A DNA stretch of 64,000 nt from WHTK01 sp965197795 (GCA_965197795.1 OZ240228.1:1736001-1800000); one strand, 5' to 3'. Shown: positions 36,937 through 47,872, counted from the stretch's first letter. A program made the numbers and translations. The notes: generated from the sequence alone by a model not told the origin.

Positions 36937-37088
36937 CGCTTGAGTCAGCGCCGCGTTCGCTGCGCATCGCTGTTGCGCTGCTTGCCAATGGTTCGATGTG
37001 GGTCGGGGGCTGGAACTGCTGTGGCCAGCTTGGAAATGGAACTGCTGGGAGCATTAGCACGGTGCCCTTGGAGGTCATTCTGCCGTGA
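36937..37088 (+). pseudogene. RCC1-repeat fragment
   Basis: The frame ending at the TGA 37086-37088 reads VALLANGSMWVGGWN then CGQLGNGTAGSISTVPLEV, an unmistakable RCC1 blade (GxxWxWGxNxxGQLGNGT). Only one repeat remains; RCC1 proteins normally have about seven. It looks like the surviving 3' end of a deleted gene. Confidence 0.7.
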
Positions 37089-37219
37089 GCCATTGAGGTA
37101 AGCCCCACGTCACCAACATCAGTTGCCGACGCATCGAGATCAGATCTGCAAACTCGTAGCATCTGGTGCTCGTACTACAAGAGAGGCGGTGGAACTAAAG
37201 AGGTTGTGGGGCGGAGCCG

Positions 37220-37669
37220 ATGGTATTGATGATGGAGACGTGGCGCAAGTTGTCTGTGTCCATGTGGATTGTTGGCCTGCTGGCAGTGACTGCCTCTGTC
37301 CTTGGTCTGGGGTGCTCAAACTCTGCCGATAGCCTTGAAATTGGCATAAATGCCACGGAGGCGGCAGAGCTATTCGATCCAGGTGACCAGGTCGAAGTCG
37401 AGGCTGAGAACAACGTTGTGCTTCTTAGCTGGAGATGGGGTGGTCCCTTCATCGCGGCTACATACGTGATCTCTAGACGTGCCACCCTGGAGGAATCTGA
37501 AGTTCGCGTTTCCGAGGTGCCAGAGACTGACAATCAGCCAAGGTGGCATACCTATGAAGATCATGACGTCGAGTCAGGTATGACTTACGTCTACACGATT
37601 CGAGGGCTCTCCGCGGATGGTGTGGAGCATCATCTGTGGATAGAGAGTGACGACGTCACTGTGCCTTAG
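37220..37669 (+). CDS. FN3-like lipoprotein
   Basis: 149 residues. Hydrophobic signal LSVSMWIVGLLAVTASVLGL followed by lipidation site C32. The mature part forms one FN3-like domain (NNVVLLSWRWGGPFIAATYV, then GMTYVYTIRGLSADG). Same size and layout as the lipoprotein at 16813-17262, but strongly diverged. Three in-frame ATGs compete as start (37220, 37229, 37232). Confidence 0.65.
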   Translation: MVLMMETWRKLSVSMWIVGLLAVTASVLGLGCSNSADSLEIGINATEAAELFDPGDQVEVEAENNVVLLSWRWGGPFIAATYVISRRATLEESEVRVSEVPETDNQPRWHTYEDHDVESGMTYVYTIRGLSADGVEHHLWIESDDVTVP

Positions 37670-38149
37670 GGAGCCATTTAGAACCGTCGACTCTCAGCTA
37701 GCCGGCGGTGTAGTCCTCGCATGATGGAGACCGAGAGCCTTTGTAACGGCGCGTTAGGGAGCGCAATTCTCTATGCGCGCGTCAAAGCGCTCCACCTTGG
37801 ATCATCTCGAGAAATCTTGGCAAGAAAGATCAATTGTCCAATTAATCGGTAATGGGTCAAACTGACCCACTACCTCGTTGAATAACAGATGCGGTGAGGC
37901 AATTCCGCATTCGGAGCAGCATCCAGGCTCCTTTTTATCCGTCGATCCGTCGAACCCTTCCAGGCGCAACTGCCGCGTATCTGAGCGCCTGGGCCAGTTC
38001 CGTTCGCTAGCGGTCTTTCCGCGTCCAGGTTGCCGCACGAGTCTCAGACGTGTTCCGCAAGGAGAACAACACCCCAACGAGGCATTAGTGACTGCCGACC
38101 CAGGTCCCCTACGAACGCTGGTAGACGCTTTGGCTCGATCCGCTGAGCC
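37670..38149. other. Gene-free interval
   Basis: 480 bases between convergent genes. No supported gene, repeat copy or strong terminator seen. Confidence 0.4.
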
Positions 38150-39247
38150 CTAGTTCATCTGGAGGATGCTGCGGGCTACCTCACCGTTGGCAAGGGCGTC
38201 GTAGGCAGCGTTGATCTCGTCCAGCGGATAGTAGCGGCTGACCATGGGGTCGATCAACAGCTTGCCGTCCATGTAGAGGTCGACCATCTTGGGCAGGTCG
38301 AGCCAGGGCCGCGCCGAGCCGTACCAGGAGCCTTTGATCGTCTTCTCGGTGCGCGGGATGTCCAGCGCGCTCAAGGAGAGGTTGTCGTTTTCCGGCGCCA
38401 TGCCGACGACCGTCATCGTGCCGCCGAGGCCGGTGGCGGAATACGCCTGCTCGATAGTCTTCGAGAAGCCAATCGCCTCGAAGGCGAAGTCGACGCCGCC
38501 GTCCGTCATGTCGACGACCTTTTCCACCGTATCGCCACTAGAAGCGTCGATAACGTCCGTGGCGCCGAACTCGCGCGCGAAGGCGAGCTTGTTCTCAAGC
38601 ATGTCGACGGCGATGATGCGCTCCGCGCCGGCCAGGGCCGCGCCCTGGATGATGTTGAGGCCGACGCCGCCGCAGCCGATGACCAGCACGCTGCTACCGG
38701 GTGTCACCTTCGCCGTATTGATCGCGGCGCCGACGCCGGTCATCACGGAGCAGCCGACGAGGCAGGCCTTGTCCAACGGCATGTCCTTGCGCACCGGTAC
38801 CGCCCCCGACTGGGGCACTACGGCGTATTCGGCGAAGCAGGCCACGCGCGCGAAGTGGTTGATATCGGCGCTGCCGCGGTGCAGGCGCACCGTGCCATCG
38901 AACATGAACCAGCGCGGTGTGGCCGCACCGTTGCAGAGGACGGGCCGGCCGCCGGTGCAGAACTTGCACCAGCCGCAGTTGGGCCGGAAGTTGAGGATGA
39001 CGTGGTCGCCGGGTTGGGAGAGCGTCACGCCGGGGCCGACCTTCTCGACGACGCCGGCGCCCTCGTGGCCCAGGACCATCGGCAGGGGCGGGTTCCACTC
39101 GCCCTTCATCACGTGGTAGTCGGAGTGGCAAACACCGGCGGAGGCGATCCGTACCAGCACCTCGCCTTCCTTCGGCTCGTCCAGGTCCAGCTCCTCGACT
39201 ACCAGCGGCGCGTGCGACTCGTAGCAGACGGCGGCCTTTATCTTCAT
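38150..39247 (-). CDS. Zinc-dependent alcohol dehydrogenase (MDR superfamily)
   Basis: 365 residues. Catalytic zinc ligands C40 (GVCHSDYH) and H61-E62 (GHEGAG), structural zinc ligands C91, C94, C97, C105 (CGWCKFCTGGRPVLC), and NAD-binding VLVIGCGGVGLN. Closest in layout to class III/benzyl-alcohol type alcohol dehydrogenases. Oxidises an alcohol to the aldehyde that the MmsA-type enzyme nearby could accept, though they are not in one operon. ATG 39247 with GGAGAC upstream. Confidence 0.9.
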   Translation of the reverse strand: MKIKAAVCYESHAPLVVEELDLDEPKEGEVLVRIASAGVCHSDYHVMKGEWNPPLPMVLGHEGAGVVEKVGPGVTLSQPGDHVILNFRPNCGWCKFCTGGRPVLCNGAATPRWFMFDGTVRLHRGSADINHFARVACFAEYAVVPQSGAVPVRKDMPLDKACLVGCSVMTGVGAAINTAKVTPGSSVLVIGCGGVGLNIIQGAALAGAERIIAVDMLENKLAFAREFGATDVIDASSGDTVEKVVDMTDGGVDFAFEAIGFSKTIEQAYSATGLGGTMTVVGMAPENDNLSLSALDIPRTEKTIKGSWYGSARPWLDLPKMVDLYMDGKLLIDPMVSRYYPLDEINAAYDALANGEVARSILQMN

Positions 39248-39307
39248 AGGGAGTCTCCTCTAGTTTCCGACTTGGTAGATTCGCAGGTTGGACGCTTCGC
39301 ATCCTGC

Positions 39308-39372
39308 GTCCTTCAGTCGAAGGACTTGTCTGCTCCGCTTCCGGTAAAAGGTTGACTGGGGGACACCCCCAG
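39308..39372. repeat. Two short hairpins upstream of the alcohol dehydrogenase
   Basis: GTCCTTC-AGTC-GAAGGAC (39308-39325) and CTGGGGG-ACA-CCCCCAG (39356-39372), each a perfect 7 bp stem. They lie between the ADH start and the end of the PucR gene; role unknown. Confidence 0.5.
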
Positions 39373-39529
39373 CCCCCCGCGCATGGGCTGCGCCCCCGCT
39401 ACCCTTGCTCCCGTCTCAAACAACTCGCACTACCCTCGTCCGATGGCTCGAGAGAGGGGGAGTGTGCAAGGAATTATAGGTCCGACGCCAGGCTCCAGGC
39501 GCGAGCCGCCGCGTTGCTGCAGGAAGATC

Positions 39530-40808
39530 TCAGGGGACGGGAGTGCCGATGACCTCGTCTTCCAGGATCATCAAGGAGACTCGGGCGAGCAGGCAGTCCT
39601 CCGTCTTTGAGAGGTCGAGGCCGATGATCGTCTCGATTCGTTGCAGGCGATAGGCCGCCGTGTTGACGTGGACGTAGAGCTCTTTCGCCGTCGCCTGCAG
39701 ACTATTGTTCTGGGCGAGATAGGTCGCGATTGTCTGGACGAGGTCCGTCTTATGCTTCTGGTCGTAGGCCAGGAGCGGGCCCAGAACCTGGTCTACGAAG
39801 GCGCGCAGTTCGGCCCGATCGCCGACTTGAAACAGCAGGCGATAGAACCCCAAGTCATCGAACGTGACCACCTCGCCACGCCTGCCGAAGCGCAGCGCGA
39901 CCTCGGCGGCACGGCGTGCGTGCACGTATGAGTTGGCGATGTCGCTGGGAGCGTTGCAGACGCTGCCGATGCCCGCCGTGAGCGGCCACGCGGGGTACAT
40001 CGAGGCGGCGGACTGCGTTATCGTCTTGCCGAGATCCTCCGGCGCCGGCGCCGAATCACCGGGCAGCAGGATGACCAGCTCCTCGCGCCGTCGCGCCGCG
40101 ATAGCCGCGGGGACGCGGTCACGCACCAGCTGGGCCACGCCTTCCAGGACTCGCCGGCGCCAGCCGGAAGACCAGCCTCCGTCGGCGGCAGTAGGGCCAG
40201 CACCCGGTATGTACAACTCTCGTCATAGCCCAGACCGCGTGCTCGCTCACGAATCGCCTGGTCATCCGTCACCTGACCGTCGAGCAGGCCTTCCACCAAC
40301 TCGTCGCGCAGCTCGGTTGTGACCTCGGCGGCCAGCCGTTCGCGCATCAGCGCCAGCGCGTAGACGCTCGCGGCGTGCTGGGCTGCCAGCAGGTCAGCCT
40401 CTTCCGGTGGGAGCTCGGCCCCGTCCGGCGTCTCGGGCTCCAAGATTACGAGATAGCCAAGCGTCGACTCGCTGGCAACGACGGGCGCCAGGACGCAACC
40501 GTAGTTCACTCCCCACGCCGGCAGCGGCGGCAGACGCATCGAACGCCGCTCTGCGGCCATTGTCTGCAGTACACGCCCGACGTAGGCCTCGGTCGGCTCC
40601 CACTGCAGATGCATCCCCACCTGCTGGGTGACGGGCCGCAGCAGCCCGTCGAGAAGGATCACGGGCCGTCCAACGAGGTCGGACAGGGCGACCGTGATTA
40701 CCGTGGCGTCGCCGCCCTGCAAGACCAGGGCGCCAAGCCTGTATGGATCGCGACCAGCAGCCGCAGCGTCTCGTTTTCGCGCTGTAGCGAGCTGCGGGCG
40801 CCTTCCAT
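39530..40808 (-). CDS. PucR-family transcriptional regulator, frameshifted
   Basis: Three frame pieces make one regulator. The N-terminal part near 40808-40725 reads ARSSLQRENETLRLLVAIHT; the middle (to ~40165) reads VALSDLVGRPVILLDGLLRP and EATVTTELRDELVEG-type linker; the end (40165-39530) carries the PucR C-terminal helix-turn-helix, TDLVQTIATYLAQNNSLQAT and LYVHVNTAAYRLQRIE. Such proteins are ligand-responsive activators of purine, aromatic or amino-acid catabolism. Shifts are needed near 40725 and 40165. Situated between alcohol dehydrogenase and methyltransferase genes, which it might control. Confidence 0.75.
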
Positions 40809-40894
40809 CGTCAAGGCCGCCGCTACCGGCTTTTTCGGCGCGGCGGGTCGAGGCCGCCGCGGGGTGGCATTTTCATCCGCTGTCCGGTGGACGG

Positions 40895-42430
40895 CTATGA
40901 CGCCGCCTCCTGCACGAGGTCCTTCATTTCATCTATCCCGCTGCTGGCGGGATAGATGAAGACGCCGCCAAGCCTGCCGCCTTTGCGCGCCCCAGCTATG
41001 AGCTCTCGCGCGATCTCACGGCCGATGGCCGGCGCGTCCTCGCGTGCCTTCCACATACGCTCCAACATCTGGTCCGGCAGGGACACGCCCGGCACCTCGC
41101 CCAGCAGCGGTGACGTGCCGGTGCGGCAGATCAGATGACGGACGCCGAAGGCGTAGGCGCCGAGCAGGTCGGCCTGCAGCGACATGACGCTCTTCTCCCA
41201 GGTCGCAACCGTCAGGACGGCTTCGAGGTCCTCGACGCGCTGCTGCAACAGCACAGCGAGACTCGTAGGGCTGACCTGGGCGCGCGGGCTGCTTGGCGGC
41301 GGAATCAGCACCGCTGTGGCGCCCTCCTGCTTGAGACGTCCGGCGTCCTGGACGACCTCGTCGGCGCCGCCGCCGGTGGGCGCGCCGAGTTCACCGATGA
41401 CGACGAATTCCTTCGCCGAGAGGCGCTGCATGAGCCGGCTGGGGGAGATCTGGCTGGCGCCTGCCGTGCGAACGCGCGCCGCGGACGCCTCTCTGGGGAG
41501 TTTGTGTGCCGCGGTCGGTTCAAGGCCTCTGACGGCAGCCGCCATCGCCTCGACGTGGGCGGGGGTTGTGCCGCAGCAGCCACCCACCAGCACCGCGCCG
41601 GCCTGGACGTAGCGTCCGGCGCAGCGGGCCAGATAGGCCGGGTCGGAGGTGTATTGAAAGCGCCCGTCTACGAAGGTGGGCGAGCCTGCGTTGGGTTGCG
41701 CAGCCAGGGGCAGCGACGTGTGCGCGCTGAGCTCGGCAAGGATCTCGAGCAGGCCTTGCGGGCCGTGGGTACAGTTGACGCCGAGCCCGGCCAATCCAAG
41801 CCCTTCGACGCGTTGCGCGACCTCTGCCGGCGTTTCGCCAGCCAACGTACGGCCGTCGTCCATGAAGGTCATCTGGGCCACGATCGGGGTTTCGGGTGCC
41901 GCCTCCTGGGCTGCCTTTACGACTTCGATTAGCTCATTCGTGTTGCCGAAAGTCTCGAGCAGGATGACGTCGACACCGGCTTCGGCCAGGGCAGTTATCT
42001 GCTCGAAAAAGGCGTCGTGAAGGACGGTAAGAGAGATGCGGCCACGAGAATGGGCCGGGGTTGCGGGGCTCACGGCGCCGGCGATAAGCGCCGGACGATC
42101 GGCCGCCGCCACTGCCTCGCGTGCTACTCGCACAGAAACCGCGCTGATTTCGGCGACGCGATCCTCGAGTCCAAAGCGAGCCAGTCGCGTCCTGCACGCG
42201 CCGAATGTGTTTGTTTCGATCACGTCGGCGCTGGCCGCGATGTAGGCGCCGTGGATCGCCTTGACCAGCTCGGGCCGGGAGACGCTCAGCTCCGGCAGTG
42301 ACAGATCCAGCGACACGCCGGCTGCCTGCAGCATGGTGCCCATCGCGCCATCGCAGACCAGGACGCGGGAGCCGAACGCGTCGGCCGCGTCCTTTGGAGC
42401 CGTCCTGCGTGTCTTGCTTACCCGCGGCAT
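40895..42430 (-). CDS. Homocysteine S-methyltransferase / methylenetetrahydrofolate reductase-like fusion (YitJ type)
   Basis: 511 residues. Residues ~15-300 form the homocysteine methyltransferase barrel (CDGAMGTMLQAAG, ADVIETNTFGA, then zinc Cys residues in GVNCTHGPQG and GGCCGTTPAH). Residues ~325-511 resemble a MetF-type barrel (EFVVIGELGAPTGG, YAFGVRHLICRTG) but are about 100 residues shorter than in YitJ-like bifunctional enzymes. ATG 42430 preceded by AGAGG; an earlier ATG at 42466 has no ribosome-binding site. It transfers a methyl group to homocysteine, making methionine. Confidence 0.8.
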   Translation of the reverse strand: MPRVSKTRRTAPKDAADAFGSRVLVCDGAMGTMLQAAGVSLDLSLPELSVSRPELVKAIHGAYIAASADVIETNTFGACRTRLARFGLEDRVAEISAVSVRVAREAVAAADRPALIAGAVSPATPAHSRGRISLTVLHDAFFEQITALAEAGVDVILLETFGNTNELIEVVKAAQEAAPETPIVAQMTFMDDGRTLAGETPAEVAQRVEGLGLAGLGVNCTHGPQGLLEILAELSAHTSLPLAAQPNAGSPTFVDGRFQYTSDPAYLARCAGRYVQAGAVLVGGCCGTTPAHVEAMAAAVRGLEPTAAHKLPREASAARVRTAGASQISPSRLMQRLSAKEFVVIGELGAPTGGGADEVVQDAGRLKQEGATAVLIPPPSSPRAQVSPTSLAVLLQQRVEDLEAVLTVATWEKSVMSLQADLLGAYAFGVRHLICRTGTSPLLGEVPGVSLPDQMLERMWKAREDAPAIGREIARELIAGARKGGRLGGVFIYPASSGIDEMKDLVQEAAS

Positions 42431-42745
42431 TGGCCTGGCCTCTTGTGCATACTCACAACGCGCCATCTGATTTGTTGCGGTACGGAGAATCGACCGCTGA
42501 GAGATATTGCACCGGCTCTAGTATAGGGCCCACGAGAGAGTCGCCCAAGGTCTTCGGATGCCGGCTAGAACGACTGCGGGCTGCGCAACCTACCGGGCGC
42601 GGTGGCGCGCGCCAAGCTGCACGCCCTGATTGAGGGCACGCCACGATTCGCAAAGAGCTCAAGGGCTAGTTACGGGCCGCAGGCCTGCTCCAGAAGGGAC
42701 CGCTGACGTAGAATCGGCGGGGCGATTCCACGTGGAGGCGAACGC
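42431..42745. other. Divergent promoter region
   Basis: 315 bases between the methyltransferase (minus) and HpaB-type (plus) genes. No gene or clear promoter hexamers seen. Confidence 0.35.
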
Positions 42746-44290
42746 ATGCCTGAAGCGACCACTCGAAGCCGACCTTTCACCGGCGACGAATACCTGGAGA
42801 GCCTGCGCGACGACCGCGAGGTGTGGATCTACGGGCAGCGGGTCGAGGATGTGACGACGCATCCAGCGTTCCGCAACACCGCCCGCATGATCGCGCGGCT
42901 TTACGACGCGCTGCACGACCCCGAGAAGCAGAAGACGATCACGACGCCGACCGACACCGGTAACGGCAGCTTCACGCACCGCTTCTACAAGCCCTGGAAG
43001 AACGCCGACGAGTTGGTGGCAGCACGCGACGCGATCGCGGCCTGGTCCAAGCTGTCGTACGGCTGGATCGGCCGCAGCCCGGACTACAAGGCGGCGTTCC
43101 TCGCCACGCTGGGAGCCAACACGGAGTTTTACGAGCCGTATCAGGAGAACGCGAGGTACTGGTACAAGAAGACGCAGGAAGAGGTGACCTTCGTCAACCA
43201 CGCCATCGTCAACCCGCCGACCGACCGCAACAGGCCGCTGGACGAGGTCGGCGACGTCTACATGCATGTCGAGGAAGAGCGCGACGACGGTCTCATCGTC
43301 AGCGGCGCCAAGGTCGTCGCCACGACCTCAACGCTGACGCAGTACAACTTCATCGGCCACAACGGCGCGCTGCCGATCAAGACGCGCCCGTTCGCGCTGG
43401 TCTGCATCGTGCCGACGGCGGCGCCGGGGGTGAAGTTCCTCTGCCGTCCTTCCTACGAAATGACGGCCGCCACCATGGGGACCCCGTTCGATTACCCGCT
43501 CTCAAGCCGCGTCGACGAGAACGATTCGATTCTTATTTTCGACAAGGTCTTCGTGCCGTGGGAGAACGTCTTCGCCTACGGCGACCCGGACAAGGTGAAC
43601 AACTTCTTCCCGGGTTCGGGTTTCCTGCCGTTATTCATGTTCCACGGCTGCACGCGCCTCGCTGTGAAGCTCGACTTCATCGCCGGGCTGCTGCTCAAAG
43701 GCGTCGAAGCGACAGGCACGAAAGAGTTTCGTGGCGTACAGGCCAACGTCGGCGAGGTGCTGGCCTGGCGCAACCTGTTCTGGGGACTGACCGACGCGAT
43801 GGCGCGCACACCAACGCCGTGGACCAACGGCTACGTCCTGCCCAACCTGGAGTACGGGCTGGCTTACCGCGTCATGGCGAGCATCGCGTACCCGAAGATC
43901 AAGGAGATCATCGAGAACATCATGGCCAGCGCCCTGGTCTACATGCCGTCCAGCGCGCTGGATTTCAACTCGCCGGAGATCAGGCCGTATATCGACCAGT
44001 ACGTGCGCGGCTCCAACGACTACACGGCGGAAGAGCGGGTGAAGCTGATGAAGCTGCTCTGGGACGCGGTAGGCAGCGAGTTCGGCGGGCGGCACGAACT
44101 CTACGAACGCAACTACTTCGGCGACCACGAGGTGATCCGGTTCCAGACGCTGCACGCGGCCGAGGGCTCAGGCGCGGCCGCGCGCTATAAAGGCTTCGCC
44201 GAGGAGTGCATGGCGGAGTACGACCTCAACGGCTGGACGGTGCCGGACCTGATCAACCCGAACGACGTCAGCAAGATAATGAACCCGTAG
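42746..44290 (+). CDS. HpaB-type FADH2-dependent 4-hydroxyphenylacetate 3-monooxygenase-like hydroxylase
   Basis: 514 residues, the normal HpaB length. It shows the acyl-CoA-dehydrogenase-like fold: GDEYLESLRDDREVWIYGQR near the start, then SYGWIGRSPDYKA, HVEEERDDGLIVSGAKVVAT, and FVPWENVFAYGD. HpaB enzymes ortho-hydroxylate phenols with FADH2 supplied by a flavin reductase (HpaC), which is absent here. The product, a catechol, would suit the LigB-type dioxygenase at 15123. Monocistronic. Confidence 0.9.
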   Translation: MPEATTRSRPFTGDEYLESLRDDREVWIYGQRVEDVTTHPAFRNTARMIARLYDALHDPEKQKTITTPTDTGNGSFTHRFYKPWKNADELVAARDAIAAWSKLSYGWIGRSPDYKAAFLATLGANTEFYEPYQENARYWYKKTQEEVTFVNHAIVNPPTDRNRPLDEVGDVYMHVEEERDDGLIVSGAKVVATTSTLTQYNFIGHNGALPIKTRPFALVCIVPTAAPGVKFLCRPSYEMTAATMGTPFDYPLSSRVDENDSILIFDKVFVPWENVFAYGDPDKVNNFFPGSGFLPLFMFHGCTRLAVKLDFIAGLLLKGVEATGTKEFRGVQANVGEVLAWRNLFWGLTDAMARTPTPWTNGYVLPNLEYGLAYRVMASIAYPKIKEIIENIMASALVYMPSSALDFNSPEIRPYIDQYVRGSNDYTAEERVKLMKLLWDAVGSEFGGRHELYERNYFGDHEVIRFQTLHAAEGSGAAARYKGFAEECMAEYDLNGWTVPDLINPNDVSKIMNP

Positions 44291-44463
44291 CGGCCTGAAC
44301 GACCCGCCGGCAGGCCTGATTCAACGGCCATTCATACCTCTGCATGGCTTGCGAGCGTGAACCTCCGCAGCTTCATATTCGCAGAGCAGTAGTGCTGCTA
44401 GTAGGTCTGATTGGCGGCGTGTTTCAGGCCGACGCCGCAACAGCGCGCTCGGGGCCGTCTCTC

Positions 44464-45732
44464 CTACTGCAGGTTGCGGGCGCGAGGTGAGAAGAGCAGC
44501 GTTGTCACGACGATTACGACCATAATGGTGAAGCTGGCGCCAAGCGCCAGCTGAATCCCGACCACAGTGGCCAGAGCACCGAGCAGGAACACCATGAAGG
44601 CCGTGACGCTGAATTCGAGCATATAAATGCTGGTAACCCGCCCGCGATATGACGCCTCCGTATAGGTTTGCAGCAGGACGTTGCCCAGTGACATACGCCC
44701 GGCCAGCCCGAACCCGACCACTAGCATGATCGGCACAGTGACCCAGTACCAAGTCGATATCGAGAAGGCGATCAGCGCAACGCCCATGATCAGAGCGCTG
44801 ACCAGCAGGATCATGCCGCGGTTACGCGCCGGCATGCTGGCGATCACCAGCGAGCCGATCAATGCTCCGATGCCAGTCACGCTCATGAGGAGACCCAGGC
44901 GGCCGGCGTCGGCGTCCAAGACGTCAGAGGCGAAGCCGGGTAGAAGCTGCTGATAAGGCTGCGAAAAGAAGACAATCCCCAGATTGAGCGCGAGTATAAG
45001 CCGGACCACGCGCTCGCGCTTCATATAGCTAAACCCCAACACCAGGTCGTTGAGGCCCTCGCGAGCAGCGCTTCGAATGGTCGGAATGCCCCGGTCGGCG
45101 GGACGTATGCCGGGTACCCGTGCCATACTCAGCGCACCCCAGAGGTACAACGCGGCGATCAAAGAATAGACCCAGCCCGGCCCGGCCAGCGCGATCACCA
45201 GGCCCGCGAATGCCGGGGCGGTAAGCCTCATGACGTTCTGCGCCGCGGTGTTCAGCGCCACGGCGTTCATCAGATGCCGATCGTCGACGATCTCAGGGAT
45301 CATCGACTGACGCGACGGCATGAGCATGGCGTTGACCGCTCCGTGCCCGATGGCTCCAGCAAGGAGGTGCCATAACTGGATCAAGTCCGACAGCATCAGG
45401 CCCGCAAGGACGATAGCCACCGTCATATTGCAGATCTGTCCCACCTGGATGATCTTCTTCTTCATTACCTTGTCGGCGACGACGCCGCCGACAAGGCCCA
45501 GGACCATGCCCGGGATCGCGTTGGCCAGTGAAACCAATCCCAGCGCGGCGTAGGAGCCGGTCAGCTCGAAAGCCAGCCAGGCACGCGCTATCATTTGCAT
45601 GTTCATGGAGGCGAACCAGCCGGACATCGAGAAGAAGTACCAACGGAAGGCCGGGTTACTCAGAGAATCGAAGGTCTTTATCGGAGGCGGCGGAGAGCTC
45701 TCGCTGTCGACCTGGTGCGGGGCAAGACTCAT
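44464..45732 (-). CDS. MFS transporter
   Basis: 422 residues with about 12 hydrophobic segments. Typical pieces: NPAFRWYFFSMSGWFASMN, LANAIPGMVLGLVGGVVADK, LMPSRQSMIPEIVDDRHLMN. The last two resemble the EntS/MFS_3 exporters. It is intact, unlike the two other MFS genes in the window. Substrate unknown; convergent with HpaB. Confidence 0.85.
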   Translation of the reverse strand: MSLAPHQVDSESSPPPPIKTFDSLSNPAFRWYFFSMSGWFASMNMQMIARAWLAFELTGSYAALGLVSLANAIPGMVLGLVGGVVADKVMKKKIIQVGQICNMTVAIVLAGLMLSDLIQLWHLLAGAIGHGAVNAMLMPSRQSMIPEIVDDRHLMNAVALNTAAQNVMRLTAPAFAGLVIALAGPGWVYSLIAALYLWGALSMARVPGIRPADRGIPTIRSAAREGLNDLVLGFSYMKRERVVRLILALNLGIVFFSQPYQQLLPGFASDVLDADAGRLGLLMSVTGIGALIGSLVIASMPARNRGMILLVSALIMGVALIAFSISTWYWVTVPIMLVVGFGLAGRMSLGNVLLQTYTEASYRGRVTSIYMLEFSVTAFMVFLLGALATVVGIQLALGASFTIMVVIVVTTLLFSPRARNLQ

Positions 45733-46064
45733 CTATCCCTCGAAGCTAGCGTTACTCTGCAACTCTAGCACCACGCGTCGACGACGCACTGATACGACGA
45801 GGCGTGTGTTTCCGTGGCCAAGAACTTGCTTCAGGCCGCCGACGTACGTCCATTACCTTAGACCCTTCTTTGAGCTCGTGGGCTTGTAGGGGCAGAAGGG
45901 GTACTTCGTGTGAAGTACCTTCAATAATGTCCGGCGATCGTGACCCCAGCCTGGATCAGCACCCGCGTCAGGATGGCCGGTCGCTTGCGGCGTCAGCGGG
46001 CATCTACGACGAGAAGGCTACGCCGGCCCAAAGCGTCCCCGCTACCCGAACCGACCGCGACCAG
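45733..46064. other. Gene-free interval
   Basis: 332 bases; no supported gene or repeat copy. Confidence 0.35.
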
Positions 46065-47704
46065 TCAGATGCTGGCGATAAGGACGATACCTTTGGCGCC
46101 GTCTACGGTGACCATCATGCCGTCCTTGAGCACGGCAGTTCCGATTAGCGTGCCGACAACACAAGGCATGCGGTATTCACACGACACGATGGCGCAGTGA
46201 CTCAGGACACCCCCAGTGTCCGCCACCACTGCTGCCGCGGTCGAGAACAACGGCGTCCAGGGCGGCATGGTCATCTCGCATACCATAACGTCACCCTTTT
46301 CCAGCTTGCTCGCCTCGGTTAACGTCTTCACCACTTTGGCTCGACCCTGAATCGTGCCCGGTGAGGCGGCGATTCCCTTGATCACCATGGGGTCCGTGCT
46401 GGGCTCCGGGGGCATGCCTAACATCCGGAACATGCCGTCCATGAACGGGTCGTCGCTTGGCGGTGGCGGCGTGCCGAGCGCCGGCGGCGGCACGATCTTG
46501 GCCCACTGCGCCATCTCCGCCTTGCGTTGGGCGGTGACAGCCTTGAAGTCCGTACCTTGGCTGAGCGCCTCGCGGAGCTCAGGAATGTGGAGCCGGAAGA
46601 CGTCATCCTGCTCACCGATCAGTCCCTTGGCCATCAGGCGGCGCGCTATTTCCAGCAGCGGAAGTCGCATGACGGTGTTGCCGACTTGATCGATATAGTA
46701 GTTATGGTCCTCGGTAACGTTCAGGTAGTCCTTGGCCTCTTCGTAAAGGCGGTTGAACTCCTCGAGCTTACCGCTGTCGTTCGTGAGCTTCGACCGGGCT
46801 TCGGCAAGCAGGTGTTCGCGTCTCGCCACCGCTTCGCCGAACCGAGTCTCCGGGTTATCTTCTTCACCCAGGTAGATATAGCCCTGAAGGGCATTCAGGG
46901 GTATTACCGGGTTTTCTCGCCAGGAAGCGTCCATCAACTCGAAAGCGTCGGCGCGCCAGCCGAACTCATCGAGTATGCAGCGAACTCGCGTAAGAAACTG
47001 CGCCCCTCATCATCTTTTTCGAGCCTGTCTTGCAGGTCGCGTGTCTCGGTCGATTCGAAGATTTTCATCAGTCCCGGGCTGGAACTGACGATTCTGGCGA
47101 GGCGCCAAAGTCCCTCGCCTGCTTCCAGCGACTTGGTCGGGAAGCCTTGCAGGACCTCGTAGGGCTCGGTCTCATCCTCCGGGTTGAAGTTCTCCTTGTA
47201 AAAATCAGCGAAGCGGCTGGCTGGAATCAACATGAAGTTGATCTTGCCGTGTACGACGTAGCGCTCCACGAATCTTTCGTACGCCTCGCCAAAGGCGTCC
47301 AGCAGTTCGTCATCAGTCATCGCCGCGTAGTTCTGCGTCCGGGTCTTTTCGATGCCTGGCAGGATCGCCGGTAGCCACTCCTCGCGCCACAGCCTGCCGA
47401 TCTGAGGCACCGTCGTCTGCAACGTCTCGCCGTAGCGCGCGAGACGATTCTCGAAGGTCTCCCTGCCGGACTCAATCGCCTCCTGGAGCTGTACCAAGGC
47501 ATAGCTGTAGTAGTTGACGGAGCGATAGCGAAGGCCGATCGGGCAGGCGAACTCATCCATACCCTTGGTAAAGCCCGCCGATAGACCATCGCCGAAGATG
47601 TCCTCGCTCATGGGCGACATCACTCGCGGGCAGTGCATCTTGTCCCAGATTGCAAAATCTATATCGGCTGGTATCGGGAAGTCGGTTGGATTCGATGCCG
47701 TCAT
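46065..47704 (-). CDS. PEP-utilising-type phosphohistidine-domain protein, frameshifted
   Basis: Two frames join near 46955: a one-base loss after ...LREFAAY leads to the continuation LDEFGWRADAFELMDASWRE. Together ~545 residues, paralogous to 8640-10196 (compare EYLDEYGWRLENW there). The C-terminal swivelling domain is complete: GGVLSHCAIVSCEYRMPCVV with its phospho-accepting His, then DGAKGIV. No ATP-grasp domain. ATG 47704 with GAGAGG upstream. The second half also has an internal ATG at 46937/46934, so expression as two proteins cannot be excluded. Confidence 0.75.
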
Positions 47705-47872
47705 TCTTACCTCTCTCAGGTGTTTGAGTGAGTCCCGCCGGGTGGCTATTCGGCCGGCGCAATTTTCAGTATGCGGAATATACCCTCAAACGCCCGTTGG
47801 CCCTACATGCAGTTGAAGCGGACGGCTCGATCTATCGTCCTGCCTTAGCACGCGCTGCCAGTGGTTAAAGCG

